The position numbers were made by a program, and so were the translations under genes. Under the pieces are notes generated by a model. That model had not been told where the DNA came from. It saw only the letters and a program-made list of their open reading frames with translations, and searched no databases. A stretch of DNA of 51,565 nt, taken from contig CACPGB010000002.1 of assembly GCA_902633515.1 (NCBI GenBank), positions 1-51,565 on the forward strand. The letters are read 5' to 3'. Positions 41,685 through 51,456 of the stretch are shown here, piece by piece (position 1 is the stretch's first letter; every line of letters begins with the position of its first letter). This DNA is from an uncultured Pelagibacteraceae bacterium. Lineage in GTDB: Bacteria > Pseudomonadota > Alphaproteobacteria > Pelagibacterales > Pelagibacteraceae.

Positions 41685-43174
41685 TAAATTGTATTTTGTT
41701 TAATAAATCTTTCTGCAGCTGGAAGAATTAATTTTTTTCTATCAGTTTTCATTTTATCAAAGATTCTAACCATCATGGATAGTCTAGGATTTTTTAAAAA
41801 AAATTTTCTATTTCGATCAATAAATCTCCAGTACAACCCGTCCATTATGTTACACCAATCACCTTTTTTAAAATCCATCATTTTCATAAAGTAGCTTGAT
41901 CCACAAATGTATGGTTTGGTTGCAAATATTCCTCCATCACTAAACAACCCCATCCCATAAACATTTGGCACCATTACCCAATCAGAGGAGTCTACAAACA
42001 TCTCCATAAACCACTTATAAACAACAGTTGGTTTTATCTCACATAGATTCATGATGTTGGATAAGATCATTAACCTTTCAATGTGATGAGACCATCCATG
42101 ATTAAGAGCGTTTTTAATTGCATAATCGAGTGGTGGTAAACCAGTTGTTCCATCATACCAAGATTTTTTCATTTTTCTATTTTGTTTAAAAAAATTTCCA
42201 GTTTCCATTTCATTAGAGTAACTCTGGTAAATTCCTCTCATAAATTCTCTCCAACCGATTACTTGACGTACGTAACCTTCTAAAGAATTTAATTTAATTT
42301 TTTTACTTTTATGAAAATCGAGTATTTTTTTGATAATCAACTCAGGCGTTATCAACCCTAAATTTATATAAGGACTTAAAGCACTATGAAATAAGATATT
42401 ATCCTTTTGATCAACTGCATCCTCATAATCACCAAATAAATTTGATTTTTCCTTAATAAAAAAATTTAAAAGCTTAATGACATCATTATATTCTGTTGCA
42501 TGCCAAAAATTATCTGTTGTACCAGGATGATCCTTAAATAATTTTTCAATAATTAGTTTTAATTTTTTTGTGTGGTTTGTCTCATTAATTTTCGGAAATT
42601 TTGGAATAGAAATATTTTTAGGTAATTTATTTCTATTATCCTCATCAAAGCTCCATTTACCTCCTATAGGGTTCCCATCTGGACCCATTAATATTCCTGA
42701 TTTTTTTCTGACATCCTTATAAAAAGTTGCCATAAAAGGTTTTTTTGATTTAGATAAATATTCTTTAAATTCTTCTCTTGAATTTAAAAACATTGGGGTT
42801 TGTATAACATTCCACTTTAGTTTTTCTTTTTTAATAAATTGATTTATTTTTTTTTCAAAAAATTTATCCTCAACTTCAAAACTTGAAATTTCTTTTATTT
42901 TTTTTGAAATAATGATTCTCTTTAATTTCTTTAAATAATCATCTTTAAATTCTTTATCTTCAATTTTAATATATTCTAATTTAAATTTATCTTTTTTAAG
43001 ACTTTCTGCATGTGACCGCATGGAAGATAAGAAGAGAAGTATCTTTTGTTTATGATGTTTTTCATAAGTGCACAATTCGTAATCCTCAGACATAAAAAAT
43101 AGATGGTCTTTTTTGAAGCGATCTAAGTATTTTGGTGGAAATAATTGATTGCCAAGTATAAAAAATAACTTCAT
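41684..43174 (-). CDS. cryptochrome/photolyase of the DPRP/FeS-BCP (CryB/PhrB-like) clade
   Basis: DPRP-like N-term (LFFILGNQLFP...); GYVRQVIGWREFMRGIY, HHIERLMILSNIMNL, DWVMVPNVYGMGLFSDGGIFATKPY, LYWRFIDRN. Confidence 0.92.
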   Translation of the reverse strand: MKLFFILGNQLFPPKYLDRFKKDHLFFMSEDYELCTYEKHHKQKILLFLSSMRSHAESLKKDKFKLEYIKIEDKEFKDDYLKKLKRIIISKKIKEISSFEVEDKFFEKKINQFIKKEKLKWNVIQTPMFLNSREEFKEYLSKSKKPFMATFYKDVRKKSGILMGPDGNPIGGKWSFDEDNRNKLPKNISIPKFPKINETNHTKKLKLIIEKLFKDHPGTTDNFWHATEYNDVIKLLNFFIKEKSNLFGDYEDAVDQKDNILFHSALSPYINLGLITPELIIKKILDFHKSKKIKLNSLEGYVRQVIGWREFMRGIYQSYSNEMETGNFFKQNRKMKKSWYDGTTGLPPLDYAIKNALNHGWSHHIERLMILSNIMNLCEIKPTVVYKWFMEMFVDSSDWVMVPNVYGMGLFSDGGIFATKPYICGSSYFMKMMDFKKGDWCNIMDGLYWRFIDRNRKFFLKNPRLSMMVRIFDKMKTDRKKLILPAAERFIKQNTI

Positions 43175-43201
43175 ATTTAAATATAACTAATAAAAATTTT
43201 T

Positions 43202-43912
43202 ATGTCAGAAAAATATCTTATTTTTGGTGCGACAGGATCCATCGGTTCTAGTTTGGCTGAACAATTAGTAAATTCAGGGAATTCAGTTCATTTAGTTGGT
43301 AGAAATGAAAATGAAACTAAAAATATTTCTGATAAATTAGGTTGTGCATTCACAATAGCTGATGTTTTGCAAGATGGATTTGTTGATAAGGTTAAAAATG
43401 ATATTTCTGACGCGAAAGGTATTGCATATTGTGTAGGGTCAATTGATCTGAAACCTTTAAGAATGGTCAATGAGCAAGATTTTAACAAGTGTATGAAATT
43501 AAATTTATACTCGGCAGTCGAGATTATAAAGGGATACCAGGATAGTTTGAAAAAAAATAAAGGTTCGGTGGTTTTATTTTCTACAGTTGCTGCTCAAAGA
43601 GGTTTTACAAATCATGCAATAATTGCCTCTACAAAAGCTGCTGTTGAGGGTTTGACAGTTTCTTTGGCTGCAGAATTTGCTCCGAACATAAGAGTAAACT
43701 GTATTGCACCAAGTTTAACCAATTCTAAAATCGCTGAACCAATGTTAAAGAACAAGGCTTTGGCAGATGGAATTGCAAAAGCTCACCCATTAAAGAGATT
43801 GGGTGAGGGAAAAGACTCGGCCTCTTTAGCCAAATTTCTTATTACAGATGATAGCTCATGGGTGACAGGTCAAATTATAGCAGTTGATGGTGGAAGATCA
43901 AAGCTCTCGTAA
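43202..43912 (+). CDS. short-chain dehydrogenase/reductase
   Basis: IFGATGSIGSSLAEQL, STVAAQRGFTNHAIIASTKAAVEG, GQIIAVDGG. Confidence 0.94.
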   Translation: MSEKYLIFGATGSIGSSLAEQLVNSGNSVHLVGRNENETKNISDKLGCAFTIADVLQDGFVDKVKNDISDAKGIAYCVGSIDLKPLRMVNEQDFNKCMKLNLYSAVEIIKGYQDSLKKNKGSVVLFSTVAAQRGFTNHAIIASTKAAVEGLTVSLAAEFAPNIRVNCIAPSLTNSKIAEPMLKNKALADGIAKAHPLKRLGEGKDSASLAKFLITDDSSWVTGQIIAVDGGRSKLS

Positions 43913-43913
43913 A

Positions 43914-44981
43914 GTGAAAAAGTTTATTTTCTCAATATCTTTATTCTTACTCTTAACAAACCTCTCATTTGCAAAAAGTTTTAATTTAGAAAAAATTGTG
44001 GATTTAAATGGTCCTTGGGGCTCATCATTTATTAATAATGAAGAGCTAATTATAACTGAAAAAAGTGGAAAAATAAAAGTTGTAAACATTATTTCAAAAC
44101 AAATTTCTGAAATAAAGCACAATCTTAACTTTTTAGAACATGGTCAAGGTGGAATACTAGATATTCTTTTTAAAGATAATTTTATTTATGTATCTTACAC
44201 AGAAAATAGAGGTAATGGTAAAACCAGCACCTCAATTGCAAAAACAAAATTTGCCGAAAAAGAATTAAAATTTGAAAATATTTTCCAAGCAAATCCTCCT
44301 ATTAATTCTGGTTATCATTTTGGATCAAGATTAGCGATTAAAGATGACTATCTTTTTGCATCTGCTGGTGAAAGAGGTGAGGGTATGATTGCGCAAGATC
44401 CAACAAAACATCCAGGAAGTATTATCAGAATAAATTTAGATGGCAGTATTCCACAGGACAATCCTAGATTTAAAGGGAAATCCAACTGGCTTCCAGAAAT
44501 ATATCAAATCGGTATTAGAAATCCACAAGGTTTAACTTTATCTCCATTTGACGGAAAAATTTATATGAGTAATCACGGAGCAAGGGGTGGGGATTGGTTT
44601 GGTGAGGCTAAAGAAGGTGAAAATTATGGTTGGAAAATTTTAGGATGGGGAGGGACAAATTACTCCGGTATCCCAATTGGACCTAAATGGAAGCCGGGCT
44701 TTACAAAAGCAATTCATTATTGGGTACCCTCAATTGCCACAAGTGCCATCACAATTTACAAAGGTAAGGAATTTAGTGAATGGAATGGTCATGCACTTAT
44801 AACATCATTGAAAGATCAGTCTCTAAGAAAACTGATATTTAAAGATTTATCAAATGTAAAAGAAGATATTATTTTTCAAAAAAAAATTGGAAGATTAAGA
44901 GATATACAAGTACATCCAGAAAATGGTAAAATTTATTTTTTAGCAGGAGATAGTTTATGGCTAATGCAAAAAATTCAATAG
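43914..44981 (+). CDS. PQQ-dependent sugar dehydrogenase / glucose-sorbosone dehydrogenase (soluble, exported)
   Basis: Likely GTG start (VKKFIFSISLFLLLTNLSFA signal); EHGQGGILDI, GIRNPQGLTLSPFDGKIYMSNHGARGGD. Confidence 0.9.
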   Translation: MKKFIFSISLFLLLTNLSFAKSFNLEKIVDLNGPWGSSFINNEELIITEKSGKIKVVNIISKQISEIKHNLNFLEHGQGGILDILFKDNFIYVSYTENRGNGKTSTSIAKTKFAEKELKFENIFQANPPINSGYHFGSRLAIKDDYLFASAGERGEGMIAQDPTKHPGSIIRINLDGSIPQDNPRFKGKSNWLPEIYQIGIRNPQGLTLSPFDGKIYMSNHGARGGDWFGEAKEGENYGWKILGWGGTNYSGIPIGPKWKPGFTKAIHYWVPSIATSAITIYKGKEFSEWNGHALITSLKDQSLRKLIFKDLSNVKEDIIFQKKIGRLRDIQVHPENGKIYFLAGDSLWLMQKIQ

Positions 44982-44991
44982 TTGTAAATGA

Positions 44992-47529
44992 CTATTGATT
45001 TCTTATAAGTGGATAAACCTTTGGATTTAAATATTTGATGTTAGTTAATAATATCAGTACTAAAGTTACAAAACCAATAGATAGTCCAAGGTAAATTAAG
45101 ACTTCAAGATTAAACTTCCAGGATAACTCAAAAATATTTTCAATTATAAATTTGGAACCAATTACAGCAAAAAAAATTGCAATCATTATTACTGATATAA
45201 AAATGATCATAAATTCAATTAATGAAGAAAAGATAATCTCTTTTCTTGAAAACCCTAAAATTTTAAAAACTAAATTTTGATATTCTCTTACTTTTCCTTG
45301 AACCATAATCGCACTTGATATTACTATTAAGCCAATAACAATGGTGACTGTTGAAATTACAATAACTGCTATGAAAACTTTATTTAAAACATTTGTGACT
45401 TTATTTAAATAATCTGCAATTTTAATCATTGATAAACTAGGAAAAATTTCAAGCATTTTTGTTTCATCAAATTTATTTAAATTATAGAACTTTGTGGTCG
45501 CTAAATATTCGTGAGGAATATTTTTTGCAAAGTCAGGATTAAACAGCATTGCAAAATTTATATTAAGATCTCTATAATCAACTTGTCTAAAGTTGACTAT
45601 TTCACCGTCAACTTCTCTACCATAGATATTTAAAGTAAATATATCCCCTAATTTAATATTAAAATCTTTTGCAACCTTAGCGTCTAATGATATCTGAAGT
45701 TGGTTTGGTTTAGACAAATCCCACCATTTACCGTCAATAATTAGATTATCGTCAGGAACTTCTTTTGCCCAGGATGATCTCCGTTCACTACCTATAACCC
45801 AATAGCTATCATTTTCAGGTGTAATATATGTATTTGGATTTATACCATTAATCCTTGCGATTCCTGAAGAAACCATTGGCACAATTTCAATATTTGCACC
45901 AGGATCCATTGATAAAATTTTTTGTTCAAACTTTTCACGCTCTCCATTTTGGATGCCCACAAAAAAATAATCAGGAGCGATGTCAGGTATTGATTTTGCT
46001 ATCTCTCTTTTAAAATTAGTTCCAACTAATGCTAAGGTCAAAAGTAATGTAACACCAAGGCCTAAAGACATAATTGTTATAGGAGTAATACTTTTTGATT
46101 GTGTAATATTTTTAATAGATACTTTTAAAGGAGTGCTCGAATTAAATTTTAACTTTTTTAAAGAAAATATGATTAACTTTGAAAGTAGAAAAAAAATAAT
46201 CAAACAAATGAAAAATGCCCCAAAATACCCAAGACTATAAACAAGATTTTCTGACCTATAAGTAAATGTTAAAATCAAAATCGATAACATAATAATACTC
46301 ATGCCAATTAATTTTTTTGAATAAAAAAATTGTAAGTTTTGAAATACATTTCTAAATAGACTTGAAGCTTTGACTTGATCGATAGAACTAATTGTAGGAA
46401 TCGAAAAAATTATCAAAACTAATAAACCTATTAAAAATATTTTTAAAAAATTAAAAAAAGAAAAAAATAAATTTATCTTAAGTCCAAAGCTACTTGACAA
46501 ATATTTATCTGCTAATGGCACAATTAATAAACTACTTAAATATGCTGAAATAGTAATTATAAATAATAATATTACCAATTGAAGATAATAAAGTTTTTTA
46601 ATATTACCAGAATAGAAACCCAAGGCCTTTCTGACTGCTATAGACAAATTATTTTGATTTATAAAAGACAAAAGAGTATTAGCAATACCAATACCAGCAA
46701 TAAGCATCGCACTTATTGAGACAAGGGATAAAAATTGTGAAAAGTTACCAATTACTCTTTTTAATCCACTTGCTGCATTTTCCGGATATCTAATTTTTAC
46801 CTTTTGATCGTCTTTAAAAATACTTTCGATTTTTTTTATGATTATTTCTTGGTTATCATTGTTATTAAATTTTACTTTGTATTCATAATTTAAAAAATTT
46901 CCTATTCCGTTAAGTTTTAAGATATCCAAAGTTTGTTTACCTGTCAAAACCCAATCTCCAAAAGTCACAAATCCACTTACATCTGGAACAGATCTTACCT
47001 TGCCAATAACAAGAAATTCTTGATCTTGAATTTTTACAATTTCATTTGTTTTGATATTTAAGGTTTTTGATAAACTTTCATTAATTAAAATTGTATAAGG
47101 TTCACTTTGCATTCTTTCATAAGCATCAGCAGGTTCATAAGTTACTTCACCATATAAAGGATATTTTTGGTCAACTGTTTTTATTCTAGTAAATAAAGAT
47201 TTATTTTTCTCTCGATTTGTTGTCGAAAGCATTGTGCTGAATTCAACCATCTCTGATATAGTTGAAAACTCTTCAACTTTATTTAATAAATCTATATTTC
47301 CTTGATTTCTATTATAATCAATTTCTAAGTCTCCACCTAAAAGCTCTTTAGCATTTTCTTTGAGTTCTTTTTTTAAACTATCTTCAATAGTGAATATTGC
47401 ACTTAATATAAAAAGACTGATGAACAGAGTGATGATTATACTTGAAATTTTTTTATAGTTCCTTTTTAAATCTCTCAGAGCATATATTAAGATAAACTTG
47501 TATTGATAAAAATTATTTAATTTTTCCAT
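44992..47529 (-). CDS. FtsX-like ABC transporter permease (YbbP-like)
   Basis: Long permease with two FtsX-like halves; next to YbbA-like ATPase; start trimmed from 47577 (MEKLNNFYQYKFILIYALRDLKRNYKK). Confidence 0.9.
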   Translation of the reverse strand: MEKLNNFYQYKFILIYALRDLKRNYKKISSIIITLFISLFILSAIFTIEDSLKKELKENAKELLGGDLEIDYNRNQGNIDLLNKVEEFSTISEMVEFSTMLSTTNREKNKSLFTRIKTVDQKYPLYGEVTYEPADAYERMQSEPYTILINESLSKTLNIKTNEIVKIQDQEFLVIGKVRSVPDVSGFVTFGDWVLTGKQTLDILKLNGIGNFLNYEYKVKFNNNDNQEIIIKKIESIFKDDQKVKIRYPENAASGLKRVIGNFSQFLSLVSISAMLIAGIGIANTLLSFINQNNLSIAVRKALGFYSGNIKKLYYLQLVILLFIITISAYLSSLLIVPLADKYLSSSFGLKINLFFSFFNFLKIFLIGLLVLIIFSIPTISSIDQVKASSLFRNVFQNLQFFYSKKLIGMSIIMLSILILTFTYRSENLVYSLGYFGAFFICLIIFFLLSKLIIFSLKKLKFNSSTPLKVSIKNITQSKSITPITIMSLGLGVTLLLTLALVGTNFKREIAKSIPDIAPDYFFVGIQNGEREKFEQKILSMDPGANIEIVPMVSSGIARINGINPNTYITPENDSYWVIGSERRSSWAKEVPDDNLIIDGKWWDLSKPNQLQISLDAKVAKDFNIKLGDIFTLNIYGREVDGEIVNFRQVDYRDLNINFAMLFNPDFAKNIPHEYLATTKFYNLNKFDETKMLEIFPSLSMIKIADYLNKVTNVLNKVFIAVIVISTVTIVIGLIVISSAIMVQGKVREYQNLVFKILGFSRKEIIFSSLIEFMIIFISVIMIAIFFAVIGSKFIIENIFELSWKFNLEVLIYLGLSIGFVTLVLILLTNIKYLNPKVYPLIRNQ

Positions 47530-48178
47530 CTTTAATTTTAATTTTTCTGCTTGCGCGGTTAGCAAGTTTTGGGTCATGCGTTACCATAATTAATGAGGAA
47601 CCCTCCTCTTTAACATACCTAAATAAAATTTTAGAAATCATATCCGAATTTTCTGTATCTAAATTTCCTGTAGGTTCATCAGCTAGAATTAGCTCTGGCT
47701 TCATAGCAATAGCTCTCGCGATAGCGACACGCTGTTGTTCTCCTCCAGATAACTGACTGGGTAAATTATTTAGTCGATGTTTTAAGCCGAATCTATCTAA
47801 AAGAGATTTTGCTTCTTTTTCAGGATTTTTAAATTTGTTCAATTCAAGAATTAAGGTTACATTCTCTAGTGCTGTATAATTTGGGATTAGATAAAAAGAC
47901 TGAAAAATTATACCAATATTTTTTTTTCTGATTTTTGATACTTCATCCTCACTTAATTTTGTAATTTCGTGGTCTTGAAAGTATATCTTGCCTGAAGTTG
48001 GACGCTCTAAACCACCAATTAACATGATTAAACTTGTTTTTCCTGAACCACTTTCACCAACTATTGAAATAGTTTCTTTTTTTTTTGTGGTCAAGTTTAT
48101 ATCTTTTAAAACACTGATATTATCTTTACCAGTTTGGTATTTAAGATTTATTTTTTTTAATTTAAGAAGAGTACTCAT
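47513..48178 (-). CDS. ABC transporter ATP-binding protein (YbbA/LolD-like)
   Basis: GESGSGKTSLIMLIGGLE, LSGGEQQRVAIARAIA, LILADEPTGNLD; start corrected to MSTLLKLKKINLKY. Confidence 0.95.
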   Translation of the reverse strand: MSTLLKLKKINLKYQTGKDNISVLKDINLTTKKKETISIVGESGSGKTSLIMLIGGLERPTSGKIYFQDHEITKLSEDEVSKIRKKNIGIIFQSFYLIPNYTALENVTLILELNKFKNPEKEAKSLLDRFGLKHRLNNLPSQLSGGEQQRVAIARAIAMKPELILADEPTGNLDTENSDMISKILFRYVKEEGSSLIMVTHDPKLANRASRKIKIKDGKIK

Positions 48179-48797
48179 GAGCAAAAGTTTTATTATTAAA
48201 ATTATTATTATCTGTCTACTAACCATTAATGCATATGCAATCGAAAAGATTGTACTATTTGGTGATAGTTTAATGGCTGGTTATGGTCTGTCTGATGACA
48301 ATAGTTTACCAGTGGTTTTAGAAGAGAATTTAGAAGCAAAGGGTTACAATATTGAGATTGTTGATGGCAGTGTTTCTGGTAGTACATCGTCAGGGGGATT
48401 AAATAGAGCTGATTGGACTTTAAGTGAGCCAGATATAGATCTTATAATTTTATGCTTAGGGGCTAATGACATGTTAAGAGGCATCCAACCAAAAGAAACA
48501 AAAAACAATTTAGAAAAAATTATAAAAATTGCTCAAAGTAAAAATATTGAAATTATCCTAGCTGGAATGATTGCTCCAACCTCCCATGGTTTTTCTTATA
48601 AAAAAAAATTTGACGAAATTTTTCCTGATTTAGCTAAAAAATTTAAAATAGAGCTTATTCCTTTTTTGCTTGAAGGAGTGGCTATGAATCCCAAGTTTAA
48701 TCTAAGTGATGGCATACATCCAAATGAAGAGGGCACCATAATAATAAGTAGAACCTTAGAGGAGACAATTATAAAAACTAACAACAAGAAAAATTAG
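48177..48797 (+). CDS. tesA: arylesterase / lysophospholipase L1 (TesA-like, SGNH/GDSL)
   Basis: VLFGDSLMAGYGL, CLGANDMLRG, DGIHPNEEG; start corrected to MSKSFIIKIIIICLLTINAYA. Confidence 0.93.
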   Translation: MSKSFIIKIIIICLLTINAYAIEKIVLFGDSLMAGYGLSDDNSLPVVLEENLEAKGYNIEIVDGSVSGSTSSGGLNRADWTLSEPDIDLIILCLGANDMLRGIQPKETKNNLEKIIKIAQSKNIEIILAGMIAPTSHGFSYKKKFDEIFPDLAKKFKIELIPFLLEGVAMNPKFNLSDGIHPNEEGTIIISRTLEETIIKTNNKKN

Positions 48798-48802
48798 TTT
48801 AA

Positions 48803-49807
48803 GTGGAAAAAAAACCTTATCACCATTTACCAGACAGTACTTTTAGAAATCCTGAGGGTTCACCAAAACCAGATCCTAATGTTAAATGGTCTTTCAAAAT
48901 TTTTAATAGAGAGAGAAAAAAGCTTGATATGACAGTTCCCAAAGAACATGTTGTTGAAAAAGAGAAAGTTTTAGCAGATTTAAAAAAATTTCAGGAAGAC
49001 GATTATGTAGCATGGATTGGCCATGCAACATTTTTAATTAAGCTTGGTGCAACAACAATTATTACAGATCCAGTGTTTTCAAAAAATGCTGGACCACTAA
49101 TTTTTGGACCCAAGAGATTTACCGAGCCAGCAATAAAATTAAACGAAATTCCAAAAACAGATATTTTTTTACTCACCCATAATCATTATGATCACCAAGA
49201 TATGATGACGATCCGGGGATTTCCTTTTAAAAATTCTAAAGTTTTACTCCCATTAAAACTTGGTAAATATTTTAACAGAAATGGTTATAGCGATGTAAAT
49301 GAAATGGACTGGTATGATAAGATTAAAATAAATAAAAATTTAAATATTACTTTTTTACCTGCTGTGCATTGGTCAAAAAGAAGTCTAACAGATACTAATA
49401 AAACTTTATGGGGAAATTTTTTGATCGAATATAAAGATATAAAGTTATTATTTGGCTGTGACACTGGAGTAGGAAATATTTATAAAGATATAGGTAATAA
49501 GTATGGTCCAATTGATCTTACATTTATAAATATTGGAGCCTATAATTTTTATCCAATAATGCCTTATAAAGATAAGTCTGTTTATCACACTAATCCTGAA
49601 GAAGCTTTAGAGGTTGCAAAAAATTTAAAGAGCAAAAAGGTGATTGGAATGCATTGGGGCACGTTTGTTTTATCTCTAGAGCCAATCATGGAGCCACCTG
49701 TAAGATTTAAAGCTGGAGCGGAAAAATATGGATTTAAAAAAGAAGATGTAATTATTTATAAAATAGGTGAATTTGGATCTTTAAAAAAATTACTTGATTA
49801 CAACTAA
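48803..49807 (+). CDS. MBL-fold metallo-hydrolase (NAPE-PLD/UlaG-like)
   Basis: WIGHATFLIKLG, LLTHNHYDHQD, VHWSKRS, GCDTGVG, GMHWGTF; GTG start. Confidence 0.92.
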   Translation: MEKKPYHHLPDSTFRNPEGSPKPDPNVKWSFKIFNRERKKLDMTVPKEHVVEKEKVLADLKKFQEDDYVAWIGHATFLIKLGATTIITDPVFSKNAGPLIFGPKRFTEPAIKLNEIPKTDIFLLTHNHYDHQDMMTIRGFPFKNSKVLLPLKLGKYFNRNGYSDVNEMDWYDKIKINKNLNITFLPAVHWSKRSLTDTNKTLWGNFLIEYKDIKLLFGCDTGVGNIYKDIGNKYGPIDLTFINIGAYNFYPIMPYKDKSVYHTNPEEALEVAKNLKSKKVIGMHWGTFVLSLEPIMEPPVRFKAGAEKYGFKKEDVIIYKIGEFGSLKKLLDYN

Positions 49808-50070
49808 TTATCTAAAATTTTTTTTTTTGCTTTTTCAAATTCTTCCTCGGTTAAAACGCCATCTTTGAGGAGTTGATTTAATTTATCCAATTCGTCTGTT
49901 AATTTATTATTATTATCAGATAATCTGTTTTCTTGATCTTGATCTTCAACGCTCTCGTTAGATCTATTTTCTCTCTTAGCTTCAAATCCTGTCATGATAG
50001 CTGTGCCTCCCAAATAAAGAACGAATGCTAAAATCGGTATAACTAATCCAAAAAAAATTATTTTTTCCAT
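49804..50070 (-). CDS. small membrane protein with SHOCT-like C-terminus
   Basis: DELDKLNQLLKDGVLTEEEFEKAKKKIL. Confidence 0.8.
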   Translation of the reverse strand: MEKIIFFGLVIPILAFVLYLGGTAIMTGFEAKRENRSNESVEDQDQENRLSDNNNKLTDELDKLNQLLKDGVLTEEEFEKAKKKILDN

Positions 50071-50073
50071 ATA

Positions 50074-50277
50074 TTAATCCTCATCGTCCTCTCTCCAATT
50101 TTTTTCATACATCAACCAAGCAGCATAAATTACTGAGAAAGTTCCTACTATCATACCATAATCAAATCCAGTTTGTTGATCATATAAATACCAACCTAAT
50201 TGTGTCGCGCCTATTGGTGGCACAGTGAGTATGAGCATTAGAAGTGCAATTCTATAGGGGTATTTAGGTTTTTTCAT
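50074..50277 (-). CDS. small hypothetical membrane protein
   Basis: 67 aa, two TM segments. Confidence 0.6.
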   Translation of the reverse strand: MKKPKYPYRIALLMLILTVPPIGATQLGWYLYDQQTGFDYGMIVGTFSVIYAAWLMYEKNWREDDED

Positions 50278-50314
50278 AAATTAGCTTACCAAAAAAGATT
50301 TGTTAGAGTAAATA

Positions 50315-51160
50315 TTAAACTTGCGATCTTTTGAAACAGTCAATTGTATTTTTTAATAAACACGCAATTGTCATGGGACCTACTCCACCAGGAACTGGAG
50401 TAAGAGCTTTTGCATTTTTTGAAACTTCGTCAAACGCAACATCGCCAACAATTCCTCTCTCTGTTTTATTTATTCCAACATCAATCACTATTGCATCTTT
50501 TTTAACCCAATCACCTTTAACTAGCTCAGGTATACCAACTGCTGCAACAATGATATCTGCTTCCAGACACTCTGCTTTTAAATCTTTTGTTTTTGAATGT
50601 GTTATTGTAACTGTACAATTTTCTTTTAAAAGTAATTGAGTCATTGGTTTTCCGTTTAAGTTTGATCGACCAATTATTACAGCCTTTTTTCCATTTAGGT
50701 CTGGTTCTATTTTTTTAATTAATAAATAACATCCAAGTGGTGTGCATGGAACTGAACTTTCGTAACCTGAGGAAAGGTTTCCCACATTTACAGGATGAAA
50801 CCCGTCAACATCTTTTGAAGGATTTATTGACTCGATAATTTTTTGCTTATCTATATGTTTTGGTAATGGTAATTGAACTAAAATACCTGACACAGAATTA
50901 TCTTTATTTAATTCATCTATCTTCTCTAAAATTACTTTTTCTTCAACACTATCAGGATATTTAATCACATCAGATTTAAGTCCAACTTCGTTAGCAGATT
51001 TTTCTTTGTTTCGAACGTAAATCTGACTAGGGGTTAAATCTCCAATCAAAATTACTGTTAAACCTGGAACTTTATTATACTTATTTTTGAGATCAGATAC
51101 TTCTTTTTTAAGTTTTTCTCTTAATATTGCTGCTTCTTTTTTTCCATCAATTAAAAACAT
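50315..51160 (-). CDS. folD: methylenetetrahydrofolate dehydrogenase/cyclohydrolase
   Basis: GILVQLPLPKHID, KDVDGFHPVNVG, PCTPLGCYLLIKK, IGRSNLNGKPM, TPVPGGVGPMT; start corrected to MFLIDGKKEAAI. Confidence 0.97.
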   Translation of the reverse strand: MFLIDGKKEAAILREKLKKEVSDLKNKYNKVPGLTVILIGDLTPSQIYVRNKEKSANEVGLKSDVIKYPDSVEEKVILEKIDELNKDNSVSGILVQLPLPKHIDKQKIIESINPSKDVDGFHPVNVGNLSSGYESSVPCTPLGCYLLIKKIEPDLNGKKAVIIGRSNLNGKPMTQLLLKENCTVTITHSKTKDLKAECLEADIIVAAVGIPELVKGDWVKKDAIVIDVGINKTERGIVGDVAFDEVSKNAKALTPVPGGVGPMTIACLLKNTIDCFKRSQV

Positions 51161-51165
51161 AAATC

Positions 51166-51456
51166 CTAGAATATCATTGGTGCGATGTAGAGTTTCATAC
51201 ACATTTCTATGAACCAAATCAATAGCAGTAAAATAATTGGAGAAATATCCAGTGCACCCAAATTTGGTAAAAATCGTCTAATTCTTCTCAAAAATGGTTC
51301 TGTTAATCTGTAAGTAAAATCTAAAACTCCATAAACAAATCTATTTTGAGTATTCAATACATTAAAAGCAATCAACCAACTGATGATAACATTTGCAATA
51401 ACCACATATGAATAAAGTTTTAATAGTTGTAAAACTAAATAAAAGATAGCTATCAT
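51166..51456 (-). CDS. YggT family membrane protein
   Basis: NVIISWLIAFNVLN, LTEPFLRRIRRFLPNLGALDISPIILLLL. Confidence 0.94.
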   Translation of the reverse strand: MIAIFYLVLQLLKLYSYVVIANVIISWLIAFNVLNTQNRFVYGVLDFTYRLTEPFLRRIRRFLPNLGALDISPIILLLLIWFIEMCMKLYIAPMIF

